A DNA stretch of 64,000 bases from contig CAYVZU010000005.1 of NCBI GenBank assembly GCA_964455935.1, forward strand, positions 1-64,000, read 5' to 3'. This stretch comes from CAYVZU01 sp964455935. Its GTDB lineage: Bacteria > Fibrobacterota > CAYVZU01. The stretch's first letter is position 1, and every line of letters starts with the position of its first letter. Below the pieces are notes generated by a model. It was given only the letters and a program-made list of their open reading frames with translations, did no database searches and was not told the origin of the DNA. Of this stretch, positions 41,136 to 50,282 are shown piece after piece. The position numbers and the translations under genes are program-made.

Positions 41136-43343
41136 CTATTCCATCTGTATATAGATCGGGTCGTTCTCGCCTTCCCTAACGGTAATTTCCTGCGTCTTGG
41201 TTAGCTTGCCCTTTTTGAACGTCAGCTTAATCTTACCGACCGGCAGTGTTAAATTGGATTCATTGGCCGTCCCAATCTTGTGGCCGTTCTGAATGATTTC
41301 GGCCAACTGTGGCATAGTGCAAATAAACACCTTGCCCTGGCCAGTAGTGCCCTGCGCCGGTGCGCTGGGAGGCGGCGGGGCCGGTTGCGGAGCCGGAGCG
41401 ACCACTTTGGGCGCCGGCGCTGGAGCCGGTTTGGGTTCCGGTTTCGCGGGTTCTGGCATGCTGGCCGAACCGGCCGCAGCCGGTTGTGCCGGGGACTGGG
41501 CCCCTTCGCTAAGGTAAATGAACTGCGATTCGTTCTTGCCCGGCTTGATTTGAAACTTCTTCGTCAGGCTAAGACCGCCCTTTTTGAACACAAGCGTCAC
41601 TTCCCCCACCGGCAGATCCATGGTCGTGACATTGGTCGAGCCGACCTTCTGGCCATTGTAATAGATATCGGCAACGGCCGGATTGCTGGCAATAAAGAGA
41701 ATTCCCGTGGTACCGGAAGCCGAAGCGGGTTGGGCGCTAACCTGCGGAGCCGCTGGAAGGGTTTCCCTGGGTTCGGAAGGCGGTGGTTGTTTGGGTTCCG
41801 GTTTGGGCTCTGAGGCCCTGGTTTGGCGCGGCTTTTCCCTGACGGGCGCAGGCGTGGCTTTCTCACGTCGCGGCTTGCTTGGCTTGGGTGGGGTCGGCTC
41901 AACGGACTTGCGCAACGATGCCTCGGGGTCCGGTTTAGGGCTTGTCAGATCCTCCACAGGTTGCTGGGGCGCCGACTCGGAGGCCGGCGGCGAAGTCTCC
42001 TCCTGCTTCATTTTTTCCACTTGAGCCAGCGAGGATTGTTGATTCGCAACGTTTGTGACCACATCGCTGATTCCGGAGCGGATATTCTTGAAGTAACCCA
42101 ACAGCTTATACGTGCCAAGCCCGGTCCCAAGGCAGGCCAGCGCGATGGCCACCGAGATGATTACCGTCTTGGTACTGCTTTGGGGCTCCTCTTGCGCATC
42201 CTTCGTTCGACTTGCGGGCTTTTCCGTTTTCCGGGCGCTGCGATACACGGGTGGCTGCAGAACCACCTGCGATGTAGGCCGGGCCGGAGACTGGATTCCG
42301 GTGAAGCTGTCCTGCGGAGGAGAATCCCAGTTTTTGGAAACCCGCGCCGATGGAGCCGCCGGCTTATCTTCTCGGATCTCAAGCTCAACAGCCTTGGGCT
42401 TCTCGACCGGTTTGGCCGGAACAGGGACAACAGGCTGAGCGGCCTCTTTTTCATCGGCGGCCAGTTTTTCGGCCAAGCTTGGCTTGCGTTGCGTGTCCTG
42501 ATCGCGCCGGGGCACCGGCCTTAGCGAGATAGTTCGTTTCTTGGGATCGGGCGCCGAAGCCGACTTGATACCCTGGAATGGAAAAGTTGGTTTCGCCGAC
42601 TGGGGCCGATACTTGATGGGCTCAGGCTTGGGCGGCTCCGGCTTCAGCTCCTTCTTGGGCTCCTCGGTTTGAACCTTCTGCAAACCCTCTTCAAGAGCAT
42701 CGGTGAACGTGGCATCATCAAAGGTAAAATCATCTTCGACCTTCGCAGGTGCGGGCGACGACGGTTCGGGCGGTGCTGGTTCGGCAGGCGCGGTTTCGGG
42801 CTCCGTCTTCACCTCTACGGAGAGTTCCAGGGGCGGTTCCGGCGCAGGCGGATTGACCAAAGTCTCGGCCTCGATCGAAATTGCGGGCTCGGACGCCCGA
42901 GTCGATTCGGGCTGAGGAGCGCCACCGGCAAGCATTTCCTGCCGCAATAGATCAAATTCCGATTTTGGCGGCTCCGATGGCGTATTTTTAAGAGTGGCCT
43001 CAAGGCGGGTCGATTCCGCCTGAAGCTCCTTGAGATCGCGCACAAGCCGCAGAATTTCGGTAACTCCGGTTCTGCGCATGATCTCGATCAGGTTGTCGTT
43101 CGATACGATCACCACAAACATGCCGGGGAGACGGGACGCGATCTTGTGAAGAGAGATGAGAACCCCGATGATCTCGCTGGAAACATAGCCCAGGTGCGTG
43201 AGATCCGCGGCCACATGGGTGCGCCCCATCTCGATTAGAGACACGACCTCGGATTTAAGGGCTTCGGCTTTGAGGATTTCGTCTTCCTCAATAACCGGCG
43301 CAACCACGCTGAAAATTCCGACGCGCGAAGGTCTGAATTGCAT
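41136..43343 (-). CDS. STAS domain - proline-rich linker - membrane helix - two PEGA domains
   Basis: A 735-residue fusion. Residues 1-115 form a STAS domain with the switch loop HLGYVSSEIIGVLI. Next is a linker of roughly 270 residues, very rich in Pro, Glu and Lys. One membrane helix (about 393-417, VIISVAIALACLGTGLG) is followed by a second Pro/Lys-rich stretch and two PEGA domains (about 544-613, GILFIASNPAVADIYYNGQK; and 668-735, GKVFICTMPQLAEIIQNGHK). The expected topology puts STAS in the cytoplasm and PEGA domains outside, so it might link the STAS network to the envelope. PEGA domains are common in surface or wall-associated proteins; their ligands are unknown. Confidence 0.78.
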   Translation of the reverse strand: MQFRPSRVGIFSVVAPVIEEDEILKAEALKSEVVSLIEMGRTHVAADLTHLGYVSSEIIGVLISLHKIASRLPGMFVVIVSNDNLIEIMRRTGVTEILRLVRDLKELQAESTRLEATLKNTPSEPPKSEFDLLRQEMLAGGAPQPESTRASEPAISIEAETLVNPPAPEPPLELSVEVKTEPETAPAEPAPPEPSSPAPAKVEDDFTFDDATFTDALEEGLQKVQTEEPKKELKPEPPKPEPIKYRPQSAKPTFPFQGIKSASAPDPKKRTISLRPVPRRDQDTQRKPSLAEKLAADEKEAAQPVVPVPAKPVEKPKAVELEIREDKPAAPSARVSKNWDSPPQDSFTGIQSPARPTSQVVLQPPVYRSARKTEKPASRTKDAQEEPQSSTKTVIISVAIALACLGTGLGTYKLLGYFKNIRSGISDVVTNVANQQSSLAQVEKMKQEETSPPASESAPQQPVEDLTSPKPDPEASLRKSVEPTPPKPSKPRREKATPAPVREKPRQTRASEPKPEPKQPPPSEPRETLPAAPQVSAQPASASGTTGILFIASNPAVADIYYNGQKVGSTNVTTMDLPVGEVTLVFKKGGLSLTKKFQIKPGKNESQFIYLSEGAQSPAQPAAAGSASMPEPAKPEPKPAPAPAPKVVAPAPQPAPPPPSAPAQGTTGQGKVFICTMPQLAEIIQNGHKIGTANESNLTLPVGKIKLTFKKGKLTKTQEITVREGENDPIYIQME

Positions 43344-43532
43344 TCGTTCCTCGCAGTGAAATGGACGTATTCCGAACAGAAACTAAAATAATTAAACGCG
43401 ATTGGCGGGTACAAAGACCTGCGTTGGGATTAGGACGGGTTAGCTCATTGCCAGGCTGCAAGGGGCTGGCCGCATTGTGTTTGCTATCGGCCGCCCTCAT
43501 TTGCCATTTTAGCATTCCACCAAGGAAGGGAC

Positions 43533-44231
43533 ATGGACTTTCTTCTCGATTACCTGAAAGAAAACCAGATGGAGACCCTTGTCCTCCCCGAGCGGATGGA
43601 TGTCGTGACCGGAAAGGATTTGAAGACCCGGATAAAAAAAATCATGAGCCAGGGTATCGTCCGTTTCACCTTCGATTCGGCGCAGACCCGGATGATCGAT
43701 TCGGCGGGCGTGGGCTACCTGGTGCAGATCCTGAAGATCTCACGCAGTCTGCACGGCGATATTGTGATCAAAAACATTGCAGGCCAGCCACTGGAGCTAT
43801 TCCGCACAACGGGGCTGGACCGGCTGTTTAATTTAGAGATCGACGGCAAGCTCTTCCACGTGCAGGAAAATCTGTTTACGGCCGAAGACACCTCCCTCGA
43901 TATTCGCTTTGAGCAGCTGCACAAAGTGGCCGTGTTTCATTTAGCAGGCGAGATGCGTTATCCCCAAGGCTCGCGCAAGTTCCTGGAGAAGACGCTGCTG
44001 TCGCTGGCGCAGCAAAACAGAATTGTCATTGATCTGGCCGGGCTCCGCTACATGGATCGGTCCTCGGCCGAATCGTTTGAGACCCTCAGCTTCATTCTAA
44101 GCACCTCGAACAGCGAATTGCGCCTGGTGCACCTCAATCCGCCGGTCCGGGAGCTCTTCTCCTTCACCAACATAGATAAATCAATCGCCATGTTCGACAA
44201 TCTCGATGACGCTTTGGAGGGATGGATCTAG
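43533..44231 (+). CDS. Tandem STAS-domain protein (anti-sigma antagonist-like)
   Basis: A 232-residue protein with two STAS domains. The first has the SpoIIAA-like switch TRMIDSAGVGYLVQIL, where the serine follows Asp; the second reads LRYMDRSSAESFETLS, with two serines after Asp-Arg. AAGGAAGGGAC precedes the ATG. It is divergent from the STAS-PEGA gene with a 189-base spacer. Both may respond to the same kinase, which is not in the window. Confidence 0.83.
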   Translation: MDFLLDYLKENQMETLVLPERMDVVTGKDLKTRIKKIMSQGIVRFTFDSAQTRMIDSAGVGYLVQILKISRSLHGDIVIKNIAGQPLELFRTTGLDRLFNLEIDGKLFHVQENLFTAEDTSLDIRFEQLHKVAVFHLAGEMRYPQGSRKFLEKTLLSLAQQNRIVIDLAGLRYMDRSSAESFETLSFILSTSNSELRLVHLNPPVRELFSFTNIDKSIAMFDNLDDALEGWI

Positions 44232-44262
44232 TCGCCCGGGGAAATGCGAATGCGCCGGAAAA

Positions 44263-45633
44263 TCAATCGCCGGCCAGCCCGTATTCCTTCAGCTTGCGCC
44301 AGAGCGTAGACCGGGAGATGCCCAGTTTCTTGGCCGCCTCGGAATGATTGCTACTGGCTTGATCCAGAATTGAAAGAATGTGATTACGCTCGACCTCCGC
44401 CAATGTCGCGCTGACCGGCGCCGCCGCCGACGCGCCTTCGGGCGGCATCAGCCGGGGCTGGCTGCGGTAGAGAAACTCCGGCAGATCTTCGGCCTTAATT
44501 TCGCTGCCAGTTGACAGAGCCATCGCGTGCTCCACAATGTTTTCGAGTTCGCGGATATTGCCCGGATATTCATAGCGGGCCAGGAGAATTTCCGCTTCTT
44601 TCGAGATCCGCTCCACTTGTCTTCCCAGCGCGATATTGTTCTTGTGCACCATTAATTTGATCAAATGGGGAATCGTGGCTTTGCGCTCGCGCAGGGGCGG
44701 TAGATCGAGATGGAACACGTTGAGCCGATAGAACAGGTCTTCGCGAAACTTGCGTTCCTGCACAAGGCGATGCAGATCTTTGTTGGTCGCGGCGATCACG
44801 CGCACATTGACAATACGAAAGGTGTTTTCGCCAACCCGGCGCACGGCCTTGTCCTGCAGAAAGCGAAGGAGCTTGACCTGAGCCATGGGAGAGAGTTCGC
44901 CCACTTCGTCAAGGAAGAGCGTGCCCAAATTGGCCTCTTCGGCCAGTCCGGTTTTGTCGCGGTCGGCGCCGGTAAAGGCCCCTTTACGATGGCCGAACAT
45001 TTCACTCTCAAAGAGCTGTTCGGGAAGCGCCCCGCAGTTGACCGGCATAAACGGTCCATCGGTTCGGCCGGACATGCGGTGGACGATACGAGCGAAGAAC
45101 TCCTTGCCGGTCCCGCTTTCGCCGGTAATCAGAATGGTTGATGACGTGGGCGCGATTTTTAGACAAAGCTTGAGGATCTTGCGCATGGCCTCGCTTCCCG
45201 AGACGGCCTCCTCCAGCAGATGGCGTTCGAGTCCCATGTACTGAGTGTGGCGTTCGAGCTTCAGGGCGAGCTTGTTGAGAACCGTGTTCAGGTTCGGCCG
45301 ATCGAGCGGTTTAAGCAGGTAGAACGACGCGCCGTTGCGCAGGGCAAGCGTGGCCTCGTCCAGGCAGTCAATGGAGGCCAGGATCACGACTTCGCAATGC
45401 GGTGCTCGGGATTTGATCAAGTTGACCAGGTCAATTTCGGTTTTCGCGGAGCAGGCCAGGTCCAGAAAAACAATATCGAAATTCTCCTTTTCGATGAGCG
45501 AGAATGTTTCGTTGTCATGGAACGATTCGACAACCCGGAAACCGTGGAGAAGAACGTTGTCCCGAAAAAGGGCGCGAAACGCCGGGTCGGGCGAGGAGAC
45601 GAGGATGTTTTTTTCCGGAGAAGCGGTGTTCAT
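44263..45633 (-). CDS. Sigma-54-dependent response regulator (NtrC family)
   Basis: A 456-residue regulator. A receiver domain occupies 1-125, with the phosphoacceptor D58 in IVFLDLAC and the conserved lysine K108. The AAA+ domain has Walker A GESGTGKE at 171-178, the GAFTGA loop at 218-223 that contacts sigma-54, and Walker B GTLFLDEVGE near 237. A Fis-type helix-turn-helix ends the protein (SEAAKKLGISRSTLWRKLKE). It activates sigma-54 promoters after phosphorylation. No histidine kinase is next to it, so it is an orphan regulator. No sigma-54 site was recognised in the window. Confidence 0.95.
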   Translation of the reverse strand: MNTASPEKNILVSSPDPAFRALFRDNVLLHGFRVVESFHDNETFSLIEKENFDIVFLDLACSAKTEIDLVNLIKSRAPHCEVVILASIDCLDEATLALRNGASFYLLKPLDRPNLNTVLNKLALKLERHTQYMGLERHLLEEAVSGSEAMRKILKLCLKIAPTSSTILITGESGTGKEFFARIVHRMSGRTDGPFMPVNCGALPEQLFESEMFGHRKGAFTGADRDKTGLAEEANLGTLFLDEVGELSPMAQVKLLRFLQDKAVRRVGENTFRIVNVRVIAATNKDLHRLVQERKFREDLFYRLNVFHLDLPPLRERKATIPHLIKLMVHKNNIALGRQVERISKEAEILLARYEYPGNIRELENIVEHAMALSTGSEIKAEDLPEFLYRSQPRLMPPEGASAAAPVSATLAEVERNHILSILDQASSNHSEAAKKLGISRSTLWRKLKEYGLAGD

Positions 45634-45720
45634 GGTTATGCAATCTGTGATGGACGGATGCGTTGCTCCTGCAATCCTCTACAAGATGTAAAATATAAGC
45701 AAATACCGCCTGCCTCGGAG

Positions 45721-47001
45721 TCAGGTAGGGGCGAACGGCGACAAGCGCAGATGCTCCATGGCCTCGCCCACGGTATGAAAAGAGCCGGATACCACAACCA
45801 CGCCTTCGTGGGGCGAACTGCGCAAAGCCCGGTCCAGAGCAGCGCCCACATCTTCCTCAATTTCCGGATCAAACGCGGCGCCGGCGCGGGCCAGCGCTTC
45901 CGTGTCCGCGGACCGGGCAATTTTCGGACGGCATAAAATGATTCGACCACCCGAGGAGCCCACGGCGCGCAGGAAACCGGGATAGTCCTTGTCGGCCATG
46001 ATGCCCAGGACGTACGTCGTCTTCCGGCCTGGAAAGCAGGCCTTGCAGGTCTCGACGAGTGCTGCCGCGCCCGCGGGATTGTGGGCAACATCAAGAACAA
46101 TGCGCGGCATTCTGCGGAGCACCTGGAACCGGCCCGGCCAGCGGACGGCGGCAAGTCCCCGCTTTAGCGCGGCCGGCGAGATCCCAAATCCCTGATTGTG
46201 CAGTTCCTCCAAGGTGGCCATTGCGATTGCAGCGTTGCCGGCCTGGTGTTGACCCGGAAGCGAGAGCGCAAGAGTCTGCTGCGCGCAGCCGCGCCATACA
46301 TCGAGGACAAGGCCGTTTTCGTTCTGATCTCGAATGTGAACGGGAACCCGTACCCCGGCCTCGGACACGGGGCAGTTGAATTTCCGCGCACGATCCCACA
46401 GCACCTGCCGCGCTTCTCTCTCCTGAACCGCAAAGACCGCCGGCGTATTGGGTTTGAGGATACCCGCTTTTTCCGCCGCGATCTCCGCCAGTGTCCCGCC
46501 CAGATGTTCCATATGATCAAGGGAAATCGGGGTGATGACCGATACGGAGGGGCGGATCACCGACGTGGCATCAAGTCGGCCGCCCAATCCGGTTTCGATC
46601 ACGGCCAGCCGGACCCCCCGGACCGCAAAATGGGCAAAAGCCATGGCCGTGGTGACTTCGAAGAAGGTGGCCTTGAGTTCATCGGCCAGAGGCCGGAGCC
46701 TACCGGTGAGTTCCGCTACGGCATCCGGTTCAATGAGCCGGCCGCAGACCTGGATGCGTTCCGTGAAATCAACCAGATGCGGCGAGGTGTAAAGGCCTGT
46801 CGGAATTCCCGCCGCGCGCAGGACCGACTCGATCATGGCGCATGTCGATCCCTTTCCGTTGGTTCCAGCCACGTGGACCGCGTCAAATTCATCCTGCGGG
46901 TTCCCCAGCTCCGCGCACAAGCGCCGGATGTTATCGAGACCCATTTTGATCCCGAAGAACTGGAGACCGTAGAGGTATTCAACGGCTTGTGGGTAGGTCA
47001 T
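45721..47001 (-). CDS. folC: Folylpolyglutamate/dihydrofolate synthase
   Basis: Adds glutamate to folates and probably also makes dihydrofolate, as in most bacteria with one FolC. The ATP loop GTNGKGST is at 46-53, and TEVVTA-like FFEVTTAMAFAHFA and RLAVIETGLGGRLDATSV are the family stretches. The C-terminal Mur-ligase fold is complete. It is 426 residues, the normal length. TATAAC lies 18 bases before the start with no Shine-Dalgarno sequence, so a short leader is possible. The restriction locus begins 98 bases further right. Confidence 0.92.
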   Translation of the reverse strand: MTYPQAVEYLYGLQFFGIKMGLDNIRRLCAELGNPQDEFDAVHVAGTNGKGSTCAMIESVLRAAGIPTGLYTSPHLVDFTERIQVCGRLIEPDAVAELTGRLRPLADELKATFFEVTTAMAFAHFAVRGVRLAVIETGLGGRLDATSVIRPSVSVITPISLDHMEHLGGTLAEIAAEKAGILKPNTPAVFAVQEREARQVLWDRARKFNCPVSEAGVRVPVHIRDQNENGLVLDVWRGCAQQTLALSLPGQHQAGNAAIAMATLEELHNQGFGISPAALKRGLAAVRWPGRFQVLRRMPRIVLDVAHNPAGAAALVETCKACFPGRKTTYVLGIMADKDYPGFLRAVGSSGGRIILCRPKIARSADTEALARAGAAFDPEIEEDVGAALDRALRSSPHEGVVVVSGSFHTVGEAMEHLRLSPFAPT

Positions 47002-47099
47002 ACTTTGGATGGGAAGGGGTTATACTAACATGATATCCATCTGCGGGCTTCTGCTTTCACTTGATTTGTTTTCGCCATTAAAAGCCAGCACTTGCATGC

Positions 47100-49685
47100 C
47101 TATTCTTTTGCCACGCTCTCCCGAATCCTCTGGTAAACATCCCGCATCAGGTGCTCCCCGACTGCATTCTTGAAGTCTTTATCGTTCATATAGCGAGCGG
47201 TGATGCCCTCGTTGCTTTCCATTCTATCGATCACAATGCCTTCCAAGGCCTTCAGAAATACATAGCCAAAGTTCTCCATGGTATTTACAAGCGCGGCCTG
47301 TCTCAGATTCGGGTCGGCGGCGGCATCTTCTTTGATCGAGTCAAAGAAGAGTTGGTCTGAAAGCTTGAACTCCGTTCCAAAGCGCTCATTCAGGTTCTCA
47401 ATAAGAGTTGACAGCTTGGTTTTCTGATCGCGGACCACACCAGTACCCACTTCAACCGGGCCGGACACAAGTACCTGCTCGCCGGCTTTGAGATAGATAG
47501 GGCCTTCACTGATTCTCTGCAGACGATAGTAACGCAACGAGACCTCGTCTTCAAACGAATAGGACGGGCCGGTTTCGCGGCAAGGAAGCTTAGTAAGCAG
47601 GAATCGCACATAGGCATAGAGCTTCTCGAGATCGACATCTTGGAACGGAATAACCTGGGAAAGGAAAGAATAAAGATTCCTAAACGCGGCAAGCGCTTTC
47701 CGGTAATCCTCACGCATATCTTCGGGCATGGCCTTGAACCGGCCAACTGCCGGGTCAATCGCCGCGTTGATTCTGGCATGATCTGTGGGCGTTTGGACGG
47801 CAACGGGTTTGAAAAATACTTCGGCAAAGCCTTCCACCTCTGCCTTGTAGTACACTTGGGCCGCATCCAGACGGGCCTGCAATTCATAAAGATGTCTGGC
47901 TTCTACCCGTTCACCAACCGCGGTCTGCTCGTAGTACGGCTTAAATGAAGCTACGATCTCTTCTGCATCATTGACGAAGTCCAGAACAAAGGTCCCTTCT
48001 TTTTGCGGATGCGTACGATTAAGGCGGGAAAGCGTTTGCACGGCTTGGATGCCGGAAAGGCGCTTGTCCACATACATGGTTTGAAGGAGGGGCTGGTCGA
48101 AACCGGTTTGGTATTTTTCGGCTACCAACAAAACCTGGTATTCATCCGACGAGAATTTGTCCGGCAACTCCCGCTCTTTGATCCCCTTGTTCATGCCGGG
48201 TTCCGTGTATTCCGCGTCGGCATTGTCGTGGTCTATAACCGTTCCCGAAAAAGCCACAAGCGTCTTGATATCGCTGTATCCTTTTTCGGCAAGATATTTA
48301 TCGAATGCCAGTTTGTAACGGACTGCGTGCAGGCGGGACGACGTGACAACCATGGCCTTGGCCCTGCCGCCGATCTTGTGTTTCACAAATGTGCGGAAAT
48401 GCTCAACCATAACCTGGGTCTTCTGTGAAATGTTGTGCGGATGAAGAGACATGAAGCGGGCAAGGGCTTTCGCCGCTTTCTTCTTATGGACGTCCGGGTC
48501 ATCGGCAATGGACTTCACAAGCCGGTAGTATGTTTTGTAGGCTGTGTAATTCCGGAGCACGTCGAGGATGAATCCCTCTTCAATAGCTTGCCGCATGCTA
48601 TACAGGTGAAATGGCCCCGGTTTGCCGTCTTCACCGAGCCTTCCAAACATTTCCAAGGTCTTGTATTTGGGCGTGGCTGTAAAAGCGAAAAAGCTGATGT
48701 TGGGCCGCCGCCCGCGCCGGGACAACGTCTTAAGGATCTCCTCTTCATAGTCGGGCAGGCCTTCTTCTTGTGCCTGCTGGGCTGCCTTATCTTTGGCTTC
48801 TTTTCCCGCAAGCACGCCGCGCATTTCGGCAGCACCCTCACCGCTTTGGGAGCTGTGCGCCTCGTCGACAATGACCGCGTACTTACGCGCAGGCAGATCC
48901 CCGATCTTCTCTGCTACAAACGGGAACTTCTGGAGCGTCGTTATCACTATGGGTACTGCGGAGGAAAGGGCAGCGGCAAGTTGCGTGGAATCTTCATCGA
49001 TCTTCTGTACCACACCCTGTTTGTGCTCGAATTGGTAAATGGTGTTCTGCAACTGCTGATCGAGCACGAGGCGGTCGGTGATTACGATAACCGAGTCAAA
49101 GACCTTCTCGTCTTTGCTGTTGTGCAGACTAGATAACCTGTGGGCAAGCCAGGCGATTGAGTTGCTCTTACCGGAACCGGCGGAATGCTGAACAAGGTAG
49201 TTGTGCCCCACACCGGATTCCCGTGCATGGCATATCATTTTCCGCACGGAATCGAGTTGGTGGTATCGCGGGAAGATCATGGTTTCTTTGCTGATCTTTT
49301 GGCCGTCGACGTTCTTTTCCTTCACTTGAAGATGGAGAAACTGAGCGAAGATATCGAACAGGCCATCGCTTTGCCACACCTGTTCCCAAAGGTAGGCGGT
49401 TTTGTAGTTGTTCGGATTTGGCGGGTTCCCGGCGCCGGTTCCATTGCCCTTGTTGAATGGGAGGAAGACCGTGTTTTGGCCGGCAAGCCGGGTGGTCATG
49501 TAAACTTCGTCTGGGTCAACGGCAAAATGAACCAATGCACGTTTTCGAAACTGGAACATTAAGTCCTTGGGATCGCGGTCATTTTTATATTGGTGCACTG
49601 CATGTCGCCAGGTCTGGCCGGACATTGGATTCTTGAGCTCCGCAGTAAGTACCGGGGATGCCGTTGATACTAATGACCAGATCAA
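47100..49685 (-). CDS. hsdR: Type I restriction enzyme R subunit, main part (frameshifted from its N-terminus)
   Basis: ATP-dependent translocase and nuclease of a type I restriction system. The helicase core has Walker A GSGK at 170-173 (QHSAGSGKSNSIAWL) and the Walker B DEAH at 274-277. A second RecA-like lobe (LVAEKYQTGFDQPLLQTMYV, SRLNRTHPQKEGTFVLDFVN) and a C-terminal helical part follow. The ExK part of the nuclease site is E16-L17-K18 (PVLTAELKNP), while its Asp lies in the overlapping upstream frame (49585-50103). The true protein would be about 1,000 residues from 50103 to 47100. Deleting one base in the GGGG run at 49654-49657 would join them as ISINGIPVLTAELKNP. The printed start is a frame artefact. 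Confidence 0.88.
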   Translation of the reverse strand: MIWSLVSTASPVLTAELKNPMSGQTWRHAVHQYKNDRDPKDLMFQFRKRALVHFAVDPDEVYMTTRLAGQNTVFLPFNKGNGTGAGNPPNPNNYKTAYLWEQVWQSDGLFDIFAQFLHLQVKEKNVDGQKISKETMIFPRYHQLDSVRKMICHARESGVGHNYLVQHSAGSGKSNSIAWLAHRLSSLHNSKDEKVFDSVIVITDRLVLDQQLQNTIYQFEHKQGVVQKIDEDSTQLAAALSSAVPIVITTLQKFPFVAEKIGDLPARKYAVIVDEAHSSQSGEGAAEMRGVLAGKEAKDKAAQQAQEEGLPDYEEEILKTLSRRGRRPNISFFAFTATPKYKTLEMFGRLGEDGKPGPFHLYSMRQAIEEGFILDVLRNYTAYKTYYRLVKSIADDPDVHKKKAAKALARFMSLHPHNISQKTQVMVEHFRTFVKHKIGGRAKAMVVTSSRLHAVRYKLAFDKYLAEKGYSDIKTLVAFSGTVIDHDNADAEYTEPGMNKGIKERELPDKFSSDEYQVLLVAEKYQTGFDQPLLQTMYVDKRLSGIQAVQTLSRLNRTHPQKEGTFVLDFVNDAEEIVASFKPYYEQTAVGERVEARHLYELQARLDAAQVYYKAEVEGFAEVFFKPVAVQTPTDHARINAAIDPAVGRFKAMPEDMREDYRKALAAFRNLYSFLSQVIPFQDVDLEKLYAYVRFLLTKLPCRETGPSYSFEDEVSLRYYRLQRISEGPIYLKAGEQVLVSGPVEVGTGVVRDQKTKLSTLIENLNERFGTEFKLSDQLFFDSIKEDAAADPNLRQAALVNTMENFGYVFLKALEGIVIDRMESNEGITARYMNDKDFKNAVGEHLMRDVYQRIRESVAKE

Positions 49686-50103
49686 TTTCGTTGGTATGGT
49701 TTGGACTGTAACGGAGCTGCCGTGTAACCGTAAGTCGATTTGCCTTGTAGTTGTCCTTGATCTCAGGGTTCAGCCCGCTGGCGGGCGCGAAATACGCAAT
49801 CCGAAACAGCTTGCCAAAGCACTTAAAACCGTGCCGAAGGACTTTAAGGCAGCCTTCATTGTTGGAATCCAAAGCTTTGCAGAGGTCGTCGAGGAACGTT
49901 GATTCCGCTTTTTCCTTCTGAAGGTCTTCCAGGTACTTCCATTGGGCGGGCTGGGTCTTCTTGATGAACGGGATCAGAATGCTTGCATCGATGCATCTTT
50001 GAAGGTCAAAGGCGCTCTTATCTGCCTTGGTGTAGCCGCCGATTGTCAGCAGGTGCTGCTCGATCGCGGTTTCAAAGGCTTTCTCGGAATGATCAACAGG
50101 CAT
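49585..50103 (-). CDS. hsdR: Type I restriction enzyme R subunit, N-terminal fragment (frameshift)
   Basis: A 172-residue frame beginning MPVDHSEKAFETAIEQHLLT, the typical HsdR N-terminus, whose nuclease domain supplies D141 in HTNEIDLVISINGIP. After that point the frame runs out of homology (GTYCGAQES) and the downstream frame at 49685 takes over. The 101-base overlap of the two frames includes the break. The break is in a run of only four G, so a consensus error is as likely as a real mutation. With one base less, R would be full length. Confidence 0.8.
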   Translation of the reverse strand: MPVDHSEKAFETAIEQHLLTIGGYTKADKSAFDLQRCIDASILIPFIKKTQPAQWKYLEDLQKEKAESTFLDDLCKALDSNNEGCLKVLRHGFKCFGKLFRIAYFAPASGLNPEIKDNYKANRLTVTRQLRYSPNHTNEIDLVISINGIPGTYCGAQESNVRPDLATCSAPI

Positions 50104-50282
50104 TCTGTCACGACCCTTTTATTGGTAATCTATTTGGTAATAGCTGCAAGCCGTCGCCCAAGTTACCAAAAAGCAACTCGTTCAATGACAACATGTTACA
50201 GTAACACCTTCCCGCATTTATTGTTACTTGAGGTGTTTATTTCTGTTCATTACAAACCTGGAAATTCTGCCGCAGTTCCCAC
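50104..50282. promoter_or_regulatory. Spacer upstream of hsdR with palindrome and direct repeats
   Basis: The gap of 179 bases contains TGTTACAGTAACA (50194-50206), a perfect palindrome around one base. Two TTGGTAAT copies lie at about 50121-50142, and their complement ATTACC/GTTACC appears once more near 50163. The set looks like an operator region, suggesting hsdR has its own promoter and is controlled apart from hsdM/hsdS. No gene was found here. Confidence 0.45.
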
